Shown in pieces: positions 28,354 to 36,706 of a DNA stretch of 64,000 nt. How positions within the stretch are numbered: the stretch's first letter is position 1; each line of letters begins with the position of its first letter. The translations under genes and the position numbers were made by a program. This stretch comes from Clostridium saudiense (GTDB lineage Bacteria; Bacillota; Clostridia; Clostridiales; Clostridiaceae), in the NCBI RefSeq assembly GCF_000577815.1, contig NZ_CBYM010000011.1:1-64000 (forward strand), in the 5' to 3' direction. The notes under the pieces are model-generated. The model had not been told where the DNA came from and did no database searches. It worked only from the letters and a program-made list of their open reading frames with translations.

Positions 28354-29202
28354 TTATTCAGCAACTCCTGCACTTGCAGCTAATTCATTTGCTTTTAATA
28401 TATAATCGTCCATCTTTCCTGATTCATTTAATTCATTTATAACTTCATTTATTTTAGCTAATAATTCTGGATTATTTTTAGCAACACCTACTGCATTACC
28501 ACCAGTTTTTTCTTCATAAGTAGGTTCACCTACTGCTAAATCTGGATTATTTTTAACTGCCATTTCAGCAACCGGCTTTTCCATTACTATTGCATCAACT
28601 TTTCCAGATTTCAATTCTAATATTAAATTATTAACATTAGCTAGTAATTGTAAATCCGCATTTGGAATTTCTGCCTTTGCTATTTGTTCTTGAGTTGATC
28701 CTAGTTGTGCTCCAACTTTTGCACCTTCTAAATCAGCAAATGTTTTATACTTGTCTGCATCTTCAGTTCTTACTAATATTCCATGTTGTGAGTTATAATA
28801 GATATCTGAGAAATCTACAACTTTAGCTCTTTCTTCAGTTGGATTCATTCCTGAAATTACAACATCAACCTTTCCTGCTGGCAATGCTGATACTAATGCA
28901 TCAAAATCCATTTCTTGAATTACTAATTCAACCCCTATTGCATCAGCTATTTCATTAGCTATATCTACATCAAATCCACCAATAACATCTTTTCCATTTT
29001 CATCTATGTAGTGGAATTCATATGGTGCATAATCCGCGCTCATTCCTACAACTAATTTACCTTTTTCTTGTATTGTTTCTAATAAGTCAGTGCTATTATT
29101 ATCTGATGCTTTGTTACTTGATGCCCCACATCCAACAAAACCCATAGTCATTACTCCTAACATTACTGCTGCTATCACTTTTTTCATTAATCCTTTTTTC
29201 AT
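28354..29202 (-). CDS. Amino acid ABC transporter substrate-binding lipoprotein
   Basis: A 282-residue SBP_bac_3 family protein. It has a lipoprotein signal with Cys26 in MGFVGCGASS, then a low-complexity Ser/Asn/Asp linker and the ligand domain beginning GKLVVGMSADYAPYEF. The GGFDVDIANEIADAIG and MNPTEERAKVVDFSD segments are family-typical; the Arg in ERAK normally contacts the substrate carboxylate. First gene of the three-gene importer operon, with a GAGGGGG ribosome site. The substrate is probably a polar amino acid; I cannot choose among Gln, Arg, Cys or others. Confidence 0.93.
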   Translation of the reverse strand: MKKGLMKKVIAAVMLGVMTMGFVGCGASSNKASDNNSTDLLETIQEKGKLVVGMSADYAPYEFHYIDENGKDVIGGFDVDIANEIADAIGVELVIQEMDFDALVSALPAGKVDVVISGMNPTEERAKVVDFSDIYYNSQHGILVRTEDADKYKTFADLEGAKVGAQLGSTQEQIAKAEIPNADLQLLANVNNLILELKSGKVDAIVMEKPVAEMAVKNNPDLAVGEPTYEEKTGGNAVGVAKNNPELLAKINEVINELNESGKMDDYILKANELAASAGVAE

Positions 29203-29255
29203 ATTTAAATCCCCCTCGACTATTCATTGTTAATCTTTTCCTTAACCTTGGTATA

Positions 29256-29285
29256 ATTATACAACACATTATCATATTTATGCAA
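29256..29285 (-). promoter_or_regulatory. Candidate promoter of the amino acid ABC operon
   Basis: On the minus strand TTGCAT (29280-29285) and TATAAT (29256-29261) are separated by 18 bp. The -10 box lies within the perfect palindrome GTATAATTATAC. Further upstream are several ATTTATGCATAAATAT-like repeats that vaguely resemble ArgR boxes, but I would not assign them. Confidence 0.6.
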
Positions 29286-29565
29286 CACTCTTTTTGATTT
29301 TTTTATATTTTTTTATATTTATGCATAAATATTATAGTTTTTATGAATATTTATATAACATTTATGAAATTTATAATATTTTCCTACAATTCCCTTATTT
29401 TTTTATACATATTTTATACATATCTTCTGCATATATATTTATATTTTCTTTCAAAAATAGCAAGCAATAATATTAAAATTAAATTATTTCATTAAATTTG
29501 TCCATTTTTATATCCATCATGAATAAAATATTATGAATAACTTAATTTTATTAGGAGTGAAATTA

Positions 29566-30648
29566 ATGACAACACTAAAAGAGAGACATCTCTTTCCTGG
29601 TGGAAACACCTCTAAAGGCTTCTATTCATTTTATAGATATGTACTTTCTCAAGATGATGCAAAACGTATACTTTGTATAAAAGGTGGCCCTGGTACTGGA
29701 AAATCTCAACTTATGAAAAAAATTGCTGCTTATTTCAGCAAAAAAGGATATACAATAGAATATCATCATTGTTCTTCAGATCCGAATTCTTTAGATGGAG
29801 TTTTAATTAAAGAATTAAACATAGCTTTATTAGATGGTACATCTCCACACATTGTTGATCCTATAAATCCTGGAGCTGTAGATGAAATACTTAATATGGG
29901 TGATGCCTTAGATATGGATGTACTTTCTAAAAACAAAAAAGAAATTATCTCTTTAAACAAGGAAATTGGTAAGAACTTTAAAAGAGCTTATAGATATTTA
30001 GGCTCTGCTAAATGCATTCATGATGATTGGAGCAGTCTAAATTACGAATCTTTAGATTCTAATAAGATTTCTAATATTATCGAAAACCTAAAAAATAATA
30101 TCTTTAAGTCTGATAAAATTGGATATGGCGGCGAACGTCATCTTTTCGCAACTGCAATTACACCTGATGGAATAATTACTTATGCTGATCAGCTTAGTAG
30201 TGAATTTAAAAAGAAATATGTATTAACAGGTGGCCCTGGCTTTGGTAAGACTGATATTTTAAAATTTATAGGCAGTAGTGGTCAAAAGAAAGGTTTCTTT
30301 ATTGAATATATGCATGATCCTTTTGTTCCTGAAAGAATCGAGCATATTTTTATTCCTGAATTATCAACCTGCATTATAAGCAATAATGAAATTAACCAAG
30401 CTAATTATACTGGTATTGAATATAATTTATTTGACTACACTAAATCTAATTTACCATCTTCAAAAATTGACGATATAAAATATAATAGTAATTTATTCTA
30501 TGAATTAGTTAATAAGAGTATTTCTTTAATCCATAATGCTCATATATTACATGACGAATTAGAAAGTTATTATATTAAAGCAATGGATTTTTCTGTTGCT
30601 AATGATATTTATGATAATGTTATTAAGAAATTAAGTAAATACGAATAA
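29566..30648 (+). CDS. Double P-loop ATPase, PRK06851-like
   Basis: A 360-residue protein with two P-loops: GGPGTGKSQ near residue 38 and GGPGFGKTD near residue 223, each followed by a similar region (EYHHCSSDPNSLDG and IEYMHDPFVPERIE). This indicates an internal duplication of a AAA-like domain. It matches my memory of an uncharacterised Firmicutes ATPase family (PRK06851). The open frame begins 11 codons earlier, but TTAGGAGTG lies 6 nt before the ATG at 29566. It is monocistronic with a strong terminator. Function unknown; no nuclease or membrane domain seen. Confidence 0.85.
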   Translation: MTTLKERHLFPGGNTSKGFYSFYRYVLSQDDAKRILCIKGGPGTGKSQLMKKIAAYFSKKGYTIEYHHCSSDPNSLDGVLIKELNIALLDGTSPHIVDPINPGAVDEILNMGDALDMDVLSKNKKEIISLNKEIGKNFKRAYRYLGSAKCIHDDWSSLNYESLDSNKISNIIENLKNNIFKSDKIGYGGERHLFATAITPDGIITYADQLSSEFKKKYVLTGGPGFGKTDILKFIGSSGQKKGFFIEYMHDPFVPERIEHIFIPELSTCIISNNEINQANYTGIEYNLFDYTKSNLPSSKIDDIKYNSNLFYELVNKSISLIHNAHILHDELESYYIKAMDFSVANDIYDNVIKKLSKYE

Positions 30649-30655
30649 ATTAAAA

Positions 30656-30708
30656 AGATTACATCAATGTTATTAAATATTGATGTAATCTCCTTTTACT
30701 TTTTTTTA
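30656..30708 (+). terminator. Terminator of the double P-loop ATPase gene
   Basis: GATTACATCAAT and ATTGATGTAATC form a perfect 12-bp stem with a 10-nt loop, followed by TCCTTTTACTTTTTTTT. Confidence 0.9.
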
Positions 30709-30996
30709 CTTAACAACCAATTAAATTACTAACCATAATCCAATAATTTAAATATGTTTTTTTCTCAAAAATATGATACTACATTTTTAATATTCCCTGT
30801 TTCATTCCATCGATTAAAACTTATTCTCTTTTTGGAATTAAAATATAATTTGATAAGTTAATATTTAATTTTTATCAAACCTCATATTTTGTATATTTTT
30901 ACAAAGCAAATTCATTTTATTTATTTTTATTTATTCACTATAACATAAATCATTTTACACTAATTCATCTCAAGGGTATATCATATGTCTTTTATC

Positions 30997-31060
30997 CCTA
31001 TACGAATCTGTTATATCAAATTGTTGTTAACAACAATTTGATATAACAGATTCGTATAGG
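30997..31060. repeat. Perfect 64-bp palindrome
   Basis: Both strands read identically for 64 bp around a TTAA centre at 31027-31030, with 30-bp arms beginning CCTATACGAATC. The inner half of each arm contains AACAACAATTTGATATAACA, nearly the core of the 37-bp tandem repeats at 22161-22345. No T-run follows, so it does not look like a terminator. It may be a mobile-element relic or a protein/recombinase site. The remainder of 30709-31264 shows no gene. Confidence 0.95.
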
Positions 31061-31160
31061 ACTTAACTGCTACTCTATAATCTTATGTCTGACTATAAAT
31101 TTCATTTATATATAATCTAGAAAAAGCAACCTTTTTTAACTTTTAAGTAGCACAACTAAA

Positions 31161-31183
31161 CCACTATCTAATTTGAATAGTGG
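31161..31183 (-). terminator. Possible weak terminator of the transposase-like gene
   Basis: CCACTAT and ATAGTGG are separated by 9 nt. On the minus strand the stem is followed by TTTAGTTG, a poor T-run, so function is uncertain. Confidence 0.4.
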
Positions 31184-31264
31184 CTTCTTAATCATCACAA
31201 TATATAATAAAAATTCTCCCTCATTTTCTGACTATATATCAACACTTTATTTTTAGAATTAAGT

Positions 31265-32188
31265 TTATACTTCTAATTCTTTTAGTTTTATTGAATTCCA
31301 TGTAATATACGTACTTATTTCTACACCTAAATTAATTTTAAATTTTATTCTTTCTTCAATTGGTATACAATTTTTATATTCACCATTATTTTTATATTCA
31401 AAAGCCCTCAAACTTAAATAATCACTTAGGTATTTACTTGCAATACCTCTAAATTTTTTTAGCCATAATTTAGCTTTAATAGAATACTTTCTATGAGTGT
31501 TTTTCTCAATTTTCTCATTTAACTTGCTCTTATTTACTTCTATGAATACTTTACAAAAATAATCAAGTCTTGCATCTATCATTCCAACTATGTATGCCTT
31601 CTCATCTATGCGTTGTATTAATTTTTTCTTTATTTCATTAAATCCAAAGTACCTTCTACCAGCTATAACTGAAATTATGTTAATAGAATCATTTACACCA
31701 TTAATAGTTACAATCTTATCTCTTTCTTTAGTATTTATATTTCTACTACCTTTAAAATTCTCAGTTGTTACTAGCTTAGTAAACTCTACATAAGAATCTA
31801 TTCTTTCAATATGATTTTTTATCTTTAAATCATGTAAAAATCTATGTCTCCAATAAAATGACGTTACTAAAGTAATATTTAATGCTTTAGCACATTCCCT
31901 TAATGTTAGTCCATTAATAAAAACATCATAGTATTTTACCCAGTTCTCCTTAAATTTTTTAGAACATCTAAAAGGATTATTGCTCTCCTTAGTAAATGTT
32001 TTTTCACATTTTGTATTCTTACATCTATATCTTTGAATTCCTTTATAACTTCCAAACTTAATAAATTCAGTACATTCGCAATATGGGCATTTTTCACTTT
32101 TATCCTCAATATTATCTACTTTTAATTCATTTATAATTTTATTATTTCTTCTCTGATTTATAATTAATTTTTTATATGCATTTCTCAT
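31265..32188 (-). CDS. IS1595-like transposase relative, probably degenerate or domesticated
   Basis: A 307-residue protein. The N-terminal zinc ribbon has CPYCEC and CKNTKC (about 34-62), followed by a helix-turn-helix-like GLTLRECAKALNITLVTSFYWRHR segment. The C-terminal part has the order of an IS1595/ISXO2 transposase. The first catalytic DE motif is altered (IDSYVEF in place of VEVDETYF), while a later Asp (MIDARLDYF) is kept. No inverted repeats or target duplication could be found around it. It is full length and uninterrupted, so it is either a recently inactive IS gene or a host-adapted DNA-binding protein. Confidence 0.7.
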   Translation of the reverse strand: MRNAYKKLIINQRRNNKIINELKVDNIEDKSEKCPYCECTEFIKFGSYKGIQRYRCKNTKCEKTFTKESNNPFRCSKKFKENWVKYYDVFINGLTLRECAKALNITLVTSFYWRHRFLHDLKIKNHIERIDSYVEFTKLVTTENFKGSRNINTKERDKIVTINGVNDSINIISVIAGRRYFGFNEIKKKLIQRIDEKAYIVGMIDARLDYFCKVFIEVNKSKLNEKIEKNTHRKYSIKAKLWLKKFRGIASKYLSDYLSLRAFEYKNNGEYKNCIPIEERIKFKINLGVEISTYITWNSIKLKELEV

Positions 32189-32277
32189 AACTCATCACCA
32201 GTTATGATTATTAACATATGACTTAAGTTCTAAACCGCATTATTATAAAATTTATTCATTTAATAAAGTTTTTAGTA

Positions 32278-32314
32278 TAAAAAGGGATGGTTTAAAAATA
32301 ACCATCCCTTTTTA
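32278..32314 (-). terminator. Terminator of the YfcC-M20 operon
   Basis: AAAGGGATGGTT and AACCATCCCTTT form a 12-bp stem with a 7-nt loop. On the minus strand it ends in TTTTTATAC, 15 bp after the M20 gene stop. Confidence 0.9.
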
Positions 32315-32328
32315 TCAACATAATCTAT

Positions 32329-33462
32329 TTATTTTCTTAAATCTTCATTTTTAACTATAACATCATACCCTGTGTAAGCTAATGCTAATGCTGCAACTAA
32401 TAATCTATCATGAGCCTTATCTGTAGTTGTAGTATCAGCCATTTTAGTTGTATGCCCTGATAGCGGACAATCTGTTAACCCTATATACGGATGAATTGTT
32501 GGAGCAACATGACTCACATTACCTATATCACTTGATGCTAAGCTCTTTTCTGGAGCATTTATTTCTGTAATTCCTAATGTTCTTAAGTTTTCATTAAACA
32601 TTTCTGATAATGTTTCATTAGTTTTTAAGTTATCATATGGTAATTCATATCTATCCATTTCTAAAGTTGCACCAGTCATTAAGGCTGCCCCTTCGGCAAT
32701 CTTTTTAACTTTTTCTAAAACATCATAAACTTTTTCTCTAGTTTCTGCTCTTAAATAGAATTGTGCTACGGCTTCATCTGGAACTATATTCGCAGCAACT
32801 CCACCCTTAACAATTATTCCATGCATTTTTACATCTGGAGTTACATGTTGACGAAGTGCATCTATTCCATTGAATAATTGAATAACACTATTTAATGCAT
32901 TTATTCCCTTCTCTGGACAAGCTGCTGCATGAGCTGTTTTACCTTTGTATGTAAATTGAATTGCATATAGTGCATTACTTGATCCACTTGCTCTTGTTTC
33001 CCCTGCTGGGTGTACTATCATTGCTGCATCTAATTCATCAAATGCTCCAGCTTCTGTTAAAATAACTTTTCCACCATTTGTTTCTTCTGCTGGTGTTCCA
33101 TAAACTATAACTTTACCACCAATTTCAGATAAAACTTTACTTAATGCAACTCCTGCTCCAGAAGATATAGGCCCTATCATGTTATGTCCACATCCATGTC
33201 CTATTTCAGGAAGTGCATCATATTCACATAAATATCCTACTGTTTTTCCTGGTTTTCCACTATCAAAAGTAGCTTTAAATGCTGTTTCCATCCCAGCATA
33301 AGGACATTCTATTTCAAATCCATGCTCTTTTAAGAATGTTGTTAATGCTTCAACAGCTTTATATTCTTCGTTTCCTAGCTCTGGATTATTGTATATGTAA
33401 TCACTTATTTCTACTAATTTTTCTTTAATTAATTGACCTTCATTATATATTCTTTCCTTCAT
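32329..33462 (-). CDS. M20-family amidohydrolase (PM20D2/AbgB-like)
   Basis: A 377-residue metallohydrolase of the M20D group that cleaves N-acyl or dipeptide amide bonds. Visible metal-site segments are YDALPEIGHGCGHN (Asp, then the Cys-Gly-His ligand; about 83-96), the catalytic PAEETNGGK (about 121-129) and the dimerisation-domain HAAACPEKG. It ends with LSGHTTKMADTT, supplying another His. No signal peptide: cytoplasmic. It is downstream of the lysine-riboswitch-controlled transporter with no terminator between, so its substrate may be an acylated or peptide-bound lysine delivered by that transporter. That link is inference. Confidence 0.9.
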   Translation of the reverse strand: MKERIYNEGQLIKEKLVEISDYIYNNPELGNEEYKAVEALTTFLKEHGFEIECPYAGMETAFKATFDSGKPGKTVGYLCEYDALPEIGHGCGHNMIGPISSGAGVALSKVLSEIGGKVIVYGTPAEETNGGKVILTEAGAFDELDAAMIVHPAGETRASGSSNALYAIQFTYKGKTAHAAACPEKGINALNSVIQLFNGIDALRQHVTPDVKMHGIIVKGGVAANIVPDEAVAQFYLRAETREKVYDVLEKVKKIAEGAALMTGATLEMDRYELPYDNLKTNETLSEMFNENLRTLGITEINAPEKSLASSDIGNVSHVAPTIHPYIGLTDCPLSGHTTKMADTTTTDKAHDRLLVAALALAYTGYDVIVKNEDLRK

Positions 33463-33489
33463 TTATTCTTCCTCCCTTGTAAAACAAAT

Positions 33490-33798
33490 TAATAAGAAAT
33501 TTAGTTAGTAATTAATAGTTTTAGGTTAGTAGTTGAATATAAAGCCTCTAGGAGCTTATTACTAATATTCCTTTAAAATTCAGTTTAATTGAATTTATTC
33601 TTAAACTACTACCTACAAATTATAAGCTACAAACTTATAATTCCTAACTATTACTTACTAACTAATAACTATTTACTATTACTTACCAACTCTTAAATAT
33701 TGATCTAACTTTTAACTATTAATTCTTAACCAGCTAACTTAGCTATTAACCATTAATTCTAACTGATAACCTAATTACTAATTTAACTATTAACTAAA
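33490..33798. repeat. Composite hairpin repeat element, copy A
   Basis: The 336-bp gap between the M20 and YfcC genes consists of degenerate AT-rich repeats. A left arm of TTAGTTAGTAATTAATAG type (33498-33540) and a right arm of TAACTATTAACT type (33603-33798) are inverted relative to each other. Between them lies the core hairpin, which on the minus strand reads GAATAAATTCA-loop-TGAATTT (33577-33600). The core and a nearby CTCCTAGAGG motif are shared with the elements at 46930-47131 and 51575-51772. No gene is seen. Confidence 0.75.
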
Positions 33799-35241
33799 TT
33801 AAGCCCATCCCATCATCATTGCACAAGTTACAAATATAATTCCAAGTGCAAATAAGATTATTTGTAATGGCATAATCCATTTAACCCATTTTGAATATGG
33901 TATTCCTGCCATTCCAAGACATGCCATTAATACTCCTGATGTTGGGAAGATAGCATTTGAGAATCCATCTCCTAATTGGAATATTAAAACTGTTGTTTGT
34001 CTTGATATCTCAAGTAAATCACCAAGTGGTGCTAATATTGGCATAGTTAACGCCGCTTGTCCTGAACCTGAAATAACAAAGAAGTTTATAAACATTTGAA
34101 CTGGTAACATTACACATGCAGCTAATAATGATGGTAATTTACCTATAAATGATGATAAACCATATAATATTGTATCTATAATTTGAGCATTTTCAGCAAT
34201 TATAACTATAGCTCTTGCAAATCCAATTACCATAGCAGCTCCAATCATATCCTTAGCTCCTGCTATGAATGCTTCTGCCATTTCATCAGCTTTTAATCCA
34301 CCAACTATTCCTGCAAATATTCCTGTTATTAAGAATACAGCTGCTATTTCTGGAATCCAGAATCCTGCTTTTAGAACTCCCCATATAATAACTGCTAAGC
34401 AAACACCGATAGATGCAATAATAATTTTATGTGAAACTGTAAATTTAATTTCCTCACTTTGAGTTTGACTTAATTTTTTACGTTTTTCTTCATCTAATTT
34501 ATACATTGGGCTAAATTCTGGATTTTTCTTAATTTTTCTTGCATAAATCATTAAGAATATAACTCCTACAGCGGTTGTTATAACCCATAAAATAGTACGG
34601 TATGCTAATCCTGAGAATAGTGGAATTTCAGCTATTGATTGTGCTATACCTACTGTAAATGGATTAAGCATAGCTGTTGCAAACCCTACGATACATCCTA
34701 AGTAACTTATCCCTACTGCTAATATACTATCAAATCCAAGTGCTAACATTAACGGAACTAAAATTGTTATAAATGGTATAGCCTCTTCAGTCATACCAAA
34801 AGTTGCTCCTCCAAGAGAAAACAGTGTAAATATAATAGGAATTATTAATAATTCATTACCTTTAAAAATATTAACAACTTTAGCAATAGCTGAATCTATT
34901 GCTTTTGTTCTAGTTATTAAACTAAATGCCCCACCAACTACGAATAAGAATGCTATAATTTCTGCTGATTGCTCTAATCCGCTTATCGGTGCCTGCATTA
35001 CTGAAAATAATCCTTGTGCTTCATTTTCAACATATTGGAATGAACCATTTAATACTACAGTTCTACTTTGTCCATTTACTTCTGTAACTACTCTTTCATA
35101 TGCTCCACCTGGAACTATATATGTTGCTATTGCCATTAATATTATTATTGAAAAAATAATAACTAATGTATGTGGAACTTTTATTCCATTACTAAATTTT
35201 TTCCAAAAACCTTTTCTTTCGTTTTCTACTACGTTTTGCAT
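33799..35241 (-). CDS. YfcC-family transporter under lysine riboswitch control
   Basis: A 480-residue polytopic protein (about 11-12 helices) of the YfcC/ArcD-like family of basic amino acid or carboxylate transporters. It starts VPHTLVIIFSIIILMAIATYIVPGGAYERV (read as two pieces: HTLVIIFSIIILMAIATYIV and PGGAYERV), which is the family N-terminus. The frame extends 12 codons further up, but GGGGGG lies 11 nt before the ATG at 35241, so that start is chosen. The lysine riboswitch in the leader strongly suggests lysine uptake or exchange. The M20 hydrolase gene follows. Confidence 0.87.
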   Translation of the reverse strand: MQNVVENERKGFWKKFSNGIKVPHTLVIIFSIIILMAIATYIVPGGAYERVVTEVNGQSRTVVLNGSFQYVENEAQGLFSVMQAPISGLEQSAEIIAFLFVVGGAFSLITRTKAIDSAIAKVVNIFKGNELLIIPIIFTLFSLGGATFGMTEEAIPFITILVPLMLALGFDSILAVGISYLGCIVGFATAMLNPFTVGIAQSIAEIPLFSGLAYRTILWVITTAVGVIFLMIYARKIKKNPEFSPMYKLDEEKRKKLSQTQSEEIKFTVSHKIIIASIGVCLAVIIWGVLKAGFWIPEIAAVFLITGIFAGIVGGLKADEMAEAFIAGAKDMIGAAMVIGFARAIVIIAENAQIIDTILYGLSSFIGKLPSLLAACVMLPVQMFINFFVISGSGQAALTMPILAPLGDLLEISRQTTVLIFQLGDGFSNAIFPTSGVLMACLGMAGIPYSKWVKWIMPLQIILFALGIIFVTCAMMMGWA

Positions 35242-35318
35242 TAGTTTAAAATCCCCCCTGAATTTATTATGTGACATTCTAGTTGAAGGAGATATCTTTT
35301 TAAAAGCTTCATGCTAAT

Positions 35319-35339
35319 AAGTGATAGTTCTTCACAGTT
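35319..35339 (-). other. Second copy of the riboswitch P1 3' strand
   Basis: On the minus strand, CTGTGAAGAACTATCACT here is a 15-of-18 match to the TTGTGAGGAGCTATCACT that closes the lysine aptamer 121 nt earlier. It lies after the terminator and about 80 nt before the transporter start. It may be a relic of a tandem riboswitch or an alternative pairing partner. Confidence 0.6.
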
Positions 35340-35345
35340 TAATTA

Positions 35346-35378
35346 AAACAAAAAAAGCCTTGAGTTTATCACTCAAGA
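35346..35378 (-). terminator. Lysine riboswitch expression-platform terminator
   Basis: CTTGAGT-GATAA-ACTCAAG followed by GCTTTTTTTG on the minus strand, located between the aptamer and the transporter gene. Confidence 0.88.
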
Positions 35379-35438
35379 CTATATTACTAACAAAAACTAA
35401 TAAAATTTAACTCTTATCTTTTGTAAAAATATAACCAT

Positions 35439-35622
35439 ATTAGTGATAGCTCCTCACAAAGCGAACTGTGACAGTGTTATGTATCTTCTACATAACCCCA
35501 ATGTTATAGCCTCAAAGCATTAGCTATACATTTCGGCGAAATTTCCTTTCTGTTTACATCACTGTGCTTACCTCCGCAAACATACTATTAAATATCGCAA
35601 CCTCTACCTACTTCATATCTAT
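35439..35622 (-). promoter_or_regulatory. Lysine riboswitch (L box) upstream of the YfcC transporter gene
   Basis: Read on the minus strand, the conserved lysine aptamer features appear in order: GGTAGAGGTTGCG, GTTTGCGGAGG, GATGTAAACAGAAAGG, TTTCGCCGAAATG, TTGGGGTTATGTA, the CTGTCACAG hairpin, and the closing GGAGCTATCACT. A terminator follows. High lysine would stop transcription of the transporter operon. Recognition is by motif order; a covariance search (Rfam lysine model) would settle it. Confidence 0.92.
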
Positions 35623-35633
35623 TTGTCACTTAT

Positions 35634-35662
35634 AATATACATTTTTTTATGTATATTGTAAA
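35634..35662 (-). promoter_or_regulatory. Promoter of the lysine-riboswitch transporter operon
   Basis: TTTACA (35657-35662) and TATATT (35634-35639) on the minus strand with a 17-bp spacer, placed just upstream of the aptamer. Confidence 0.7.
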
Positions 35663-35787
35663 GATAATTTTGTATAATTATAAACTTTTCCGTCTTAATT
35701 CCTCAAAATACTACATATATAATCTACTTATAAGCCTAATTTAATATTTACATTAATTAATATATATTCTTGTATTTATATCCAATT

Positions 35788-36492
35788 TCAATACTTATCT
35801 ACAGCAGCATTTAATGTCAATTTATATCCATAATGATATGTATGTGAATATTCAAAAACTTCTCCACCTTCTAATATTGCCACTTGCTCTATATGAAGAA
35901 TAGGTGATTCACATTCTAATTCTAGTAGTTCCATTAATTCTTCACTTGATATTAATGCTTCAACTACACGTTGTGCCGTAGATATTTTATATCCACACTT
36001 CTCTAAATATTTATATAACGAATCACAATCAGTTTTCTTTAAATTGGGGAACATCTTTACAGGCATATAAGTTATCATATATGAAACCGGCGACCCCTCG
36101 GCATACCTTACTCTTTTAACTTCCCAAACATTTTCTCCCAATTCTAAATTTAATTTATCTTTTATAGTCTTATCAGCTTCAACTATAGACAAACTAATTA
36201 ATTTAGTTATTACACTATACCCCTTATTAATCATTTCCTTAGTATAACTGTGAATATTGCTAATATTGTCAGAAATTCTATTAGCTAAAACAATGCTACC
36301 TATACCTCTTTTTCTTGTTATATAGCCTTCTTTAACTAAATTATTGTAAGCTGATCTTACTGTCATTCTTGTAACATTAAATTTTTCACATAATTTATTT
36401 TCTGATGGTAATAATTCACCTTGCTTTATTTCACCAGAATCAATTAATTCTTTTAAATATTTTTCTATTTTAACATACATTGGTTCAACCAT
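35788..36492 (-). CDS. GntR-family regulator with UTRA ligand domain
   Basis: A 234-residue repressor of the GntR/HutC subfamily. The N-terminal winged helix contains GELLPSENKLCEKFNVTRMTV and RKRGIGSIV (residues about 24-66); the remainder is a UTRA effector domain that usually binds phosphosugars. It is the last gene of the minus-strand PTS cluster, 215 bp after the original end of the IIA gene. It is the obvious candidate to control the cellobiose/chitobiose-type PTS operon, probably induced by the imported 6-phospho-disaccharide. Its own upstream region contains a TGTATATACA palindrome. Confidence 0.9.
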   Translation of the reverse strand: MVEPMYVKIEKYLKELIDSGEIKQGELLPSENKLCEKFNVTRMTVRSAYNNLVKEGYITRKRGIGSIVLANRISDNISNIHSYTKEMINKGYSVITKLISLSIVEADKTIKDKLNLELGENVWEVKRVRYAEGSPVSYMITYMPVKMFPNLKKTDCDSLYKYLEKCGYKISTAQRVVEALISSEELMELLELECESPILHIEQVAILEGGEVFEYSHTYHYGYKLTLNAAVDKY

Positions 36493-36529
36493 TCTTTAAA
36501 CTCCTTTGTATACTACTATAAATATAAGA

Positions 36530-36539
36530 TGTATATACA
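36530..36539. promoter_or_regulatory. Candidate GntR operator upstream of the regulator gene
   Basis: TGTATATACA is a perfect palindrome about 38 bp before the GntR gene start and resembles the core of the ATGTATACAT palindrome before the PTS IIB gene. Autoregulation is inferred. Confidence 0.45.
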
Positions 36540-36706
36540 AATAATAATAGTATATATATTCTATTATATCATATTTACATCTCTAAATTTTTGTATATTA
36601 TTTTTATTTATAGAAAATTAACGATATAACTTTAAGAAATATTTTCTTAAGCCATACCGTTAAATGTATAAAATGTATAAGATATATAATATAAAAAATG
36701 GTTCGC

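Noticed and set aside
29256-29345. ArgR boxes upstream of the amino acid ABC operon
   Set aside because: The ATTTATGCATAAATAT-like repeats are only loosely similar to ArgR boxes and could arise from AT richness.
31060-32226. IS element bounded by GACTTAA target duplications
   Set aside because: The adjoining sequences on the two sides show no inverted similarity, so element ends could not be supported.
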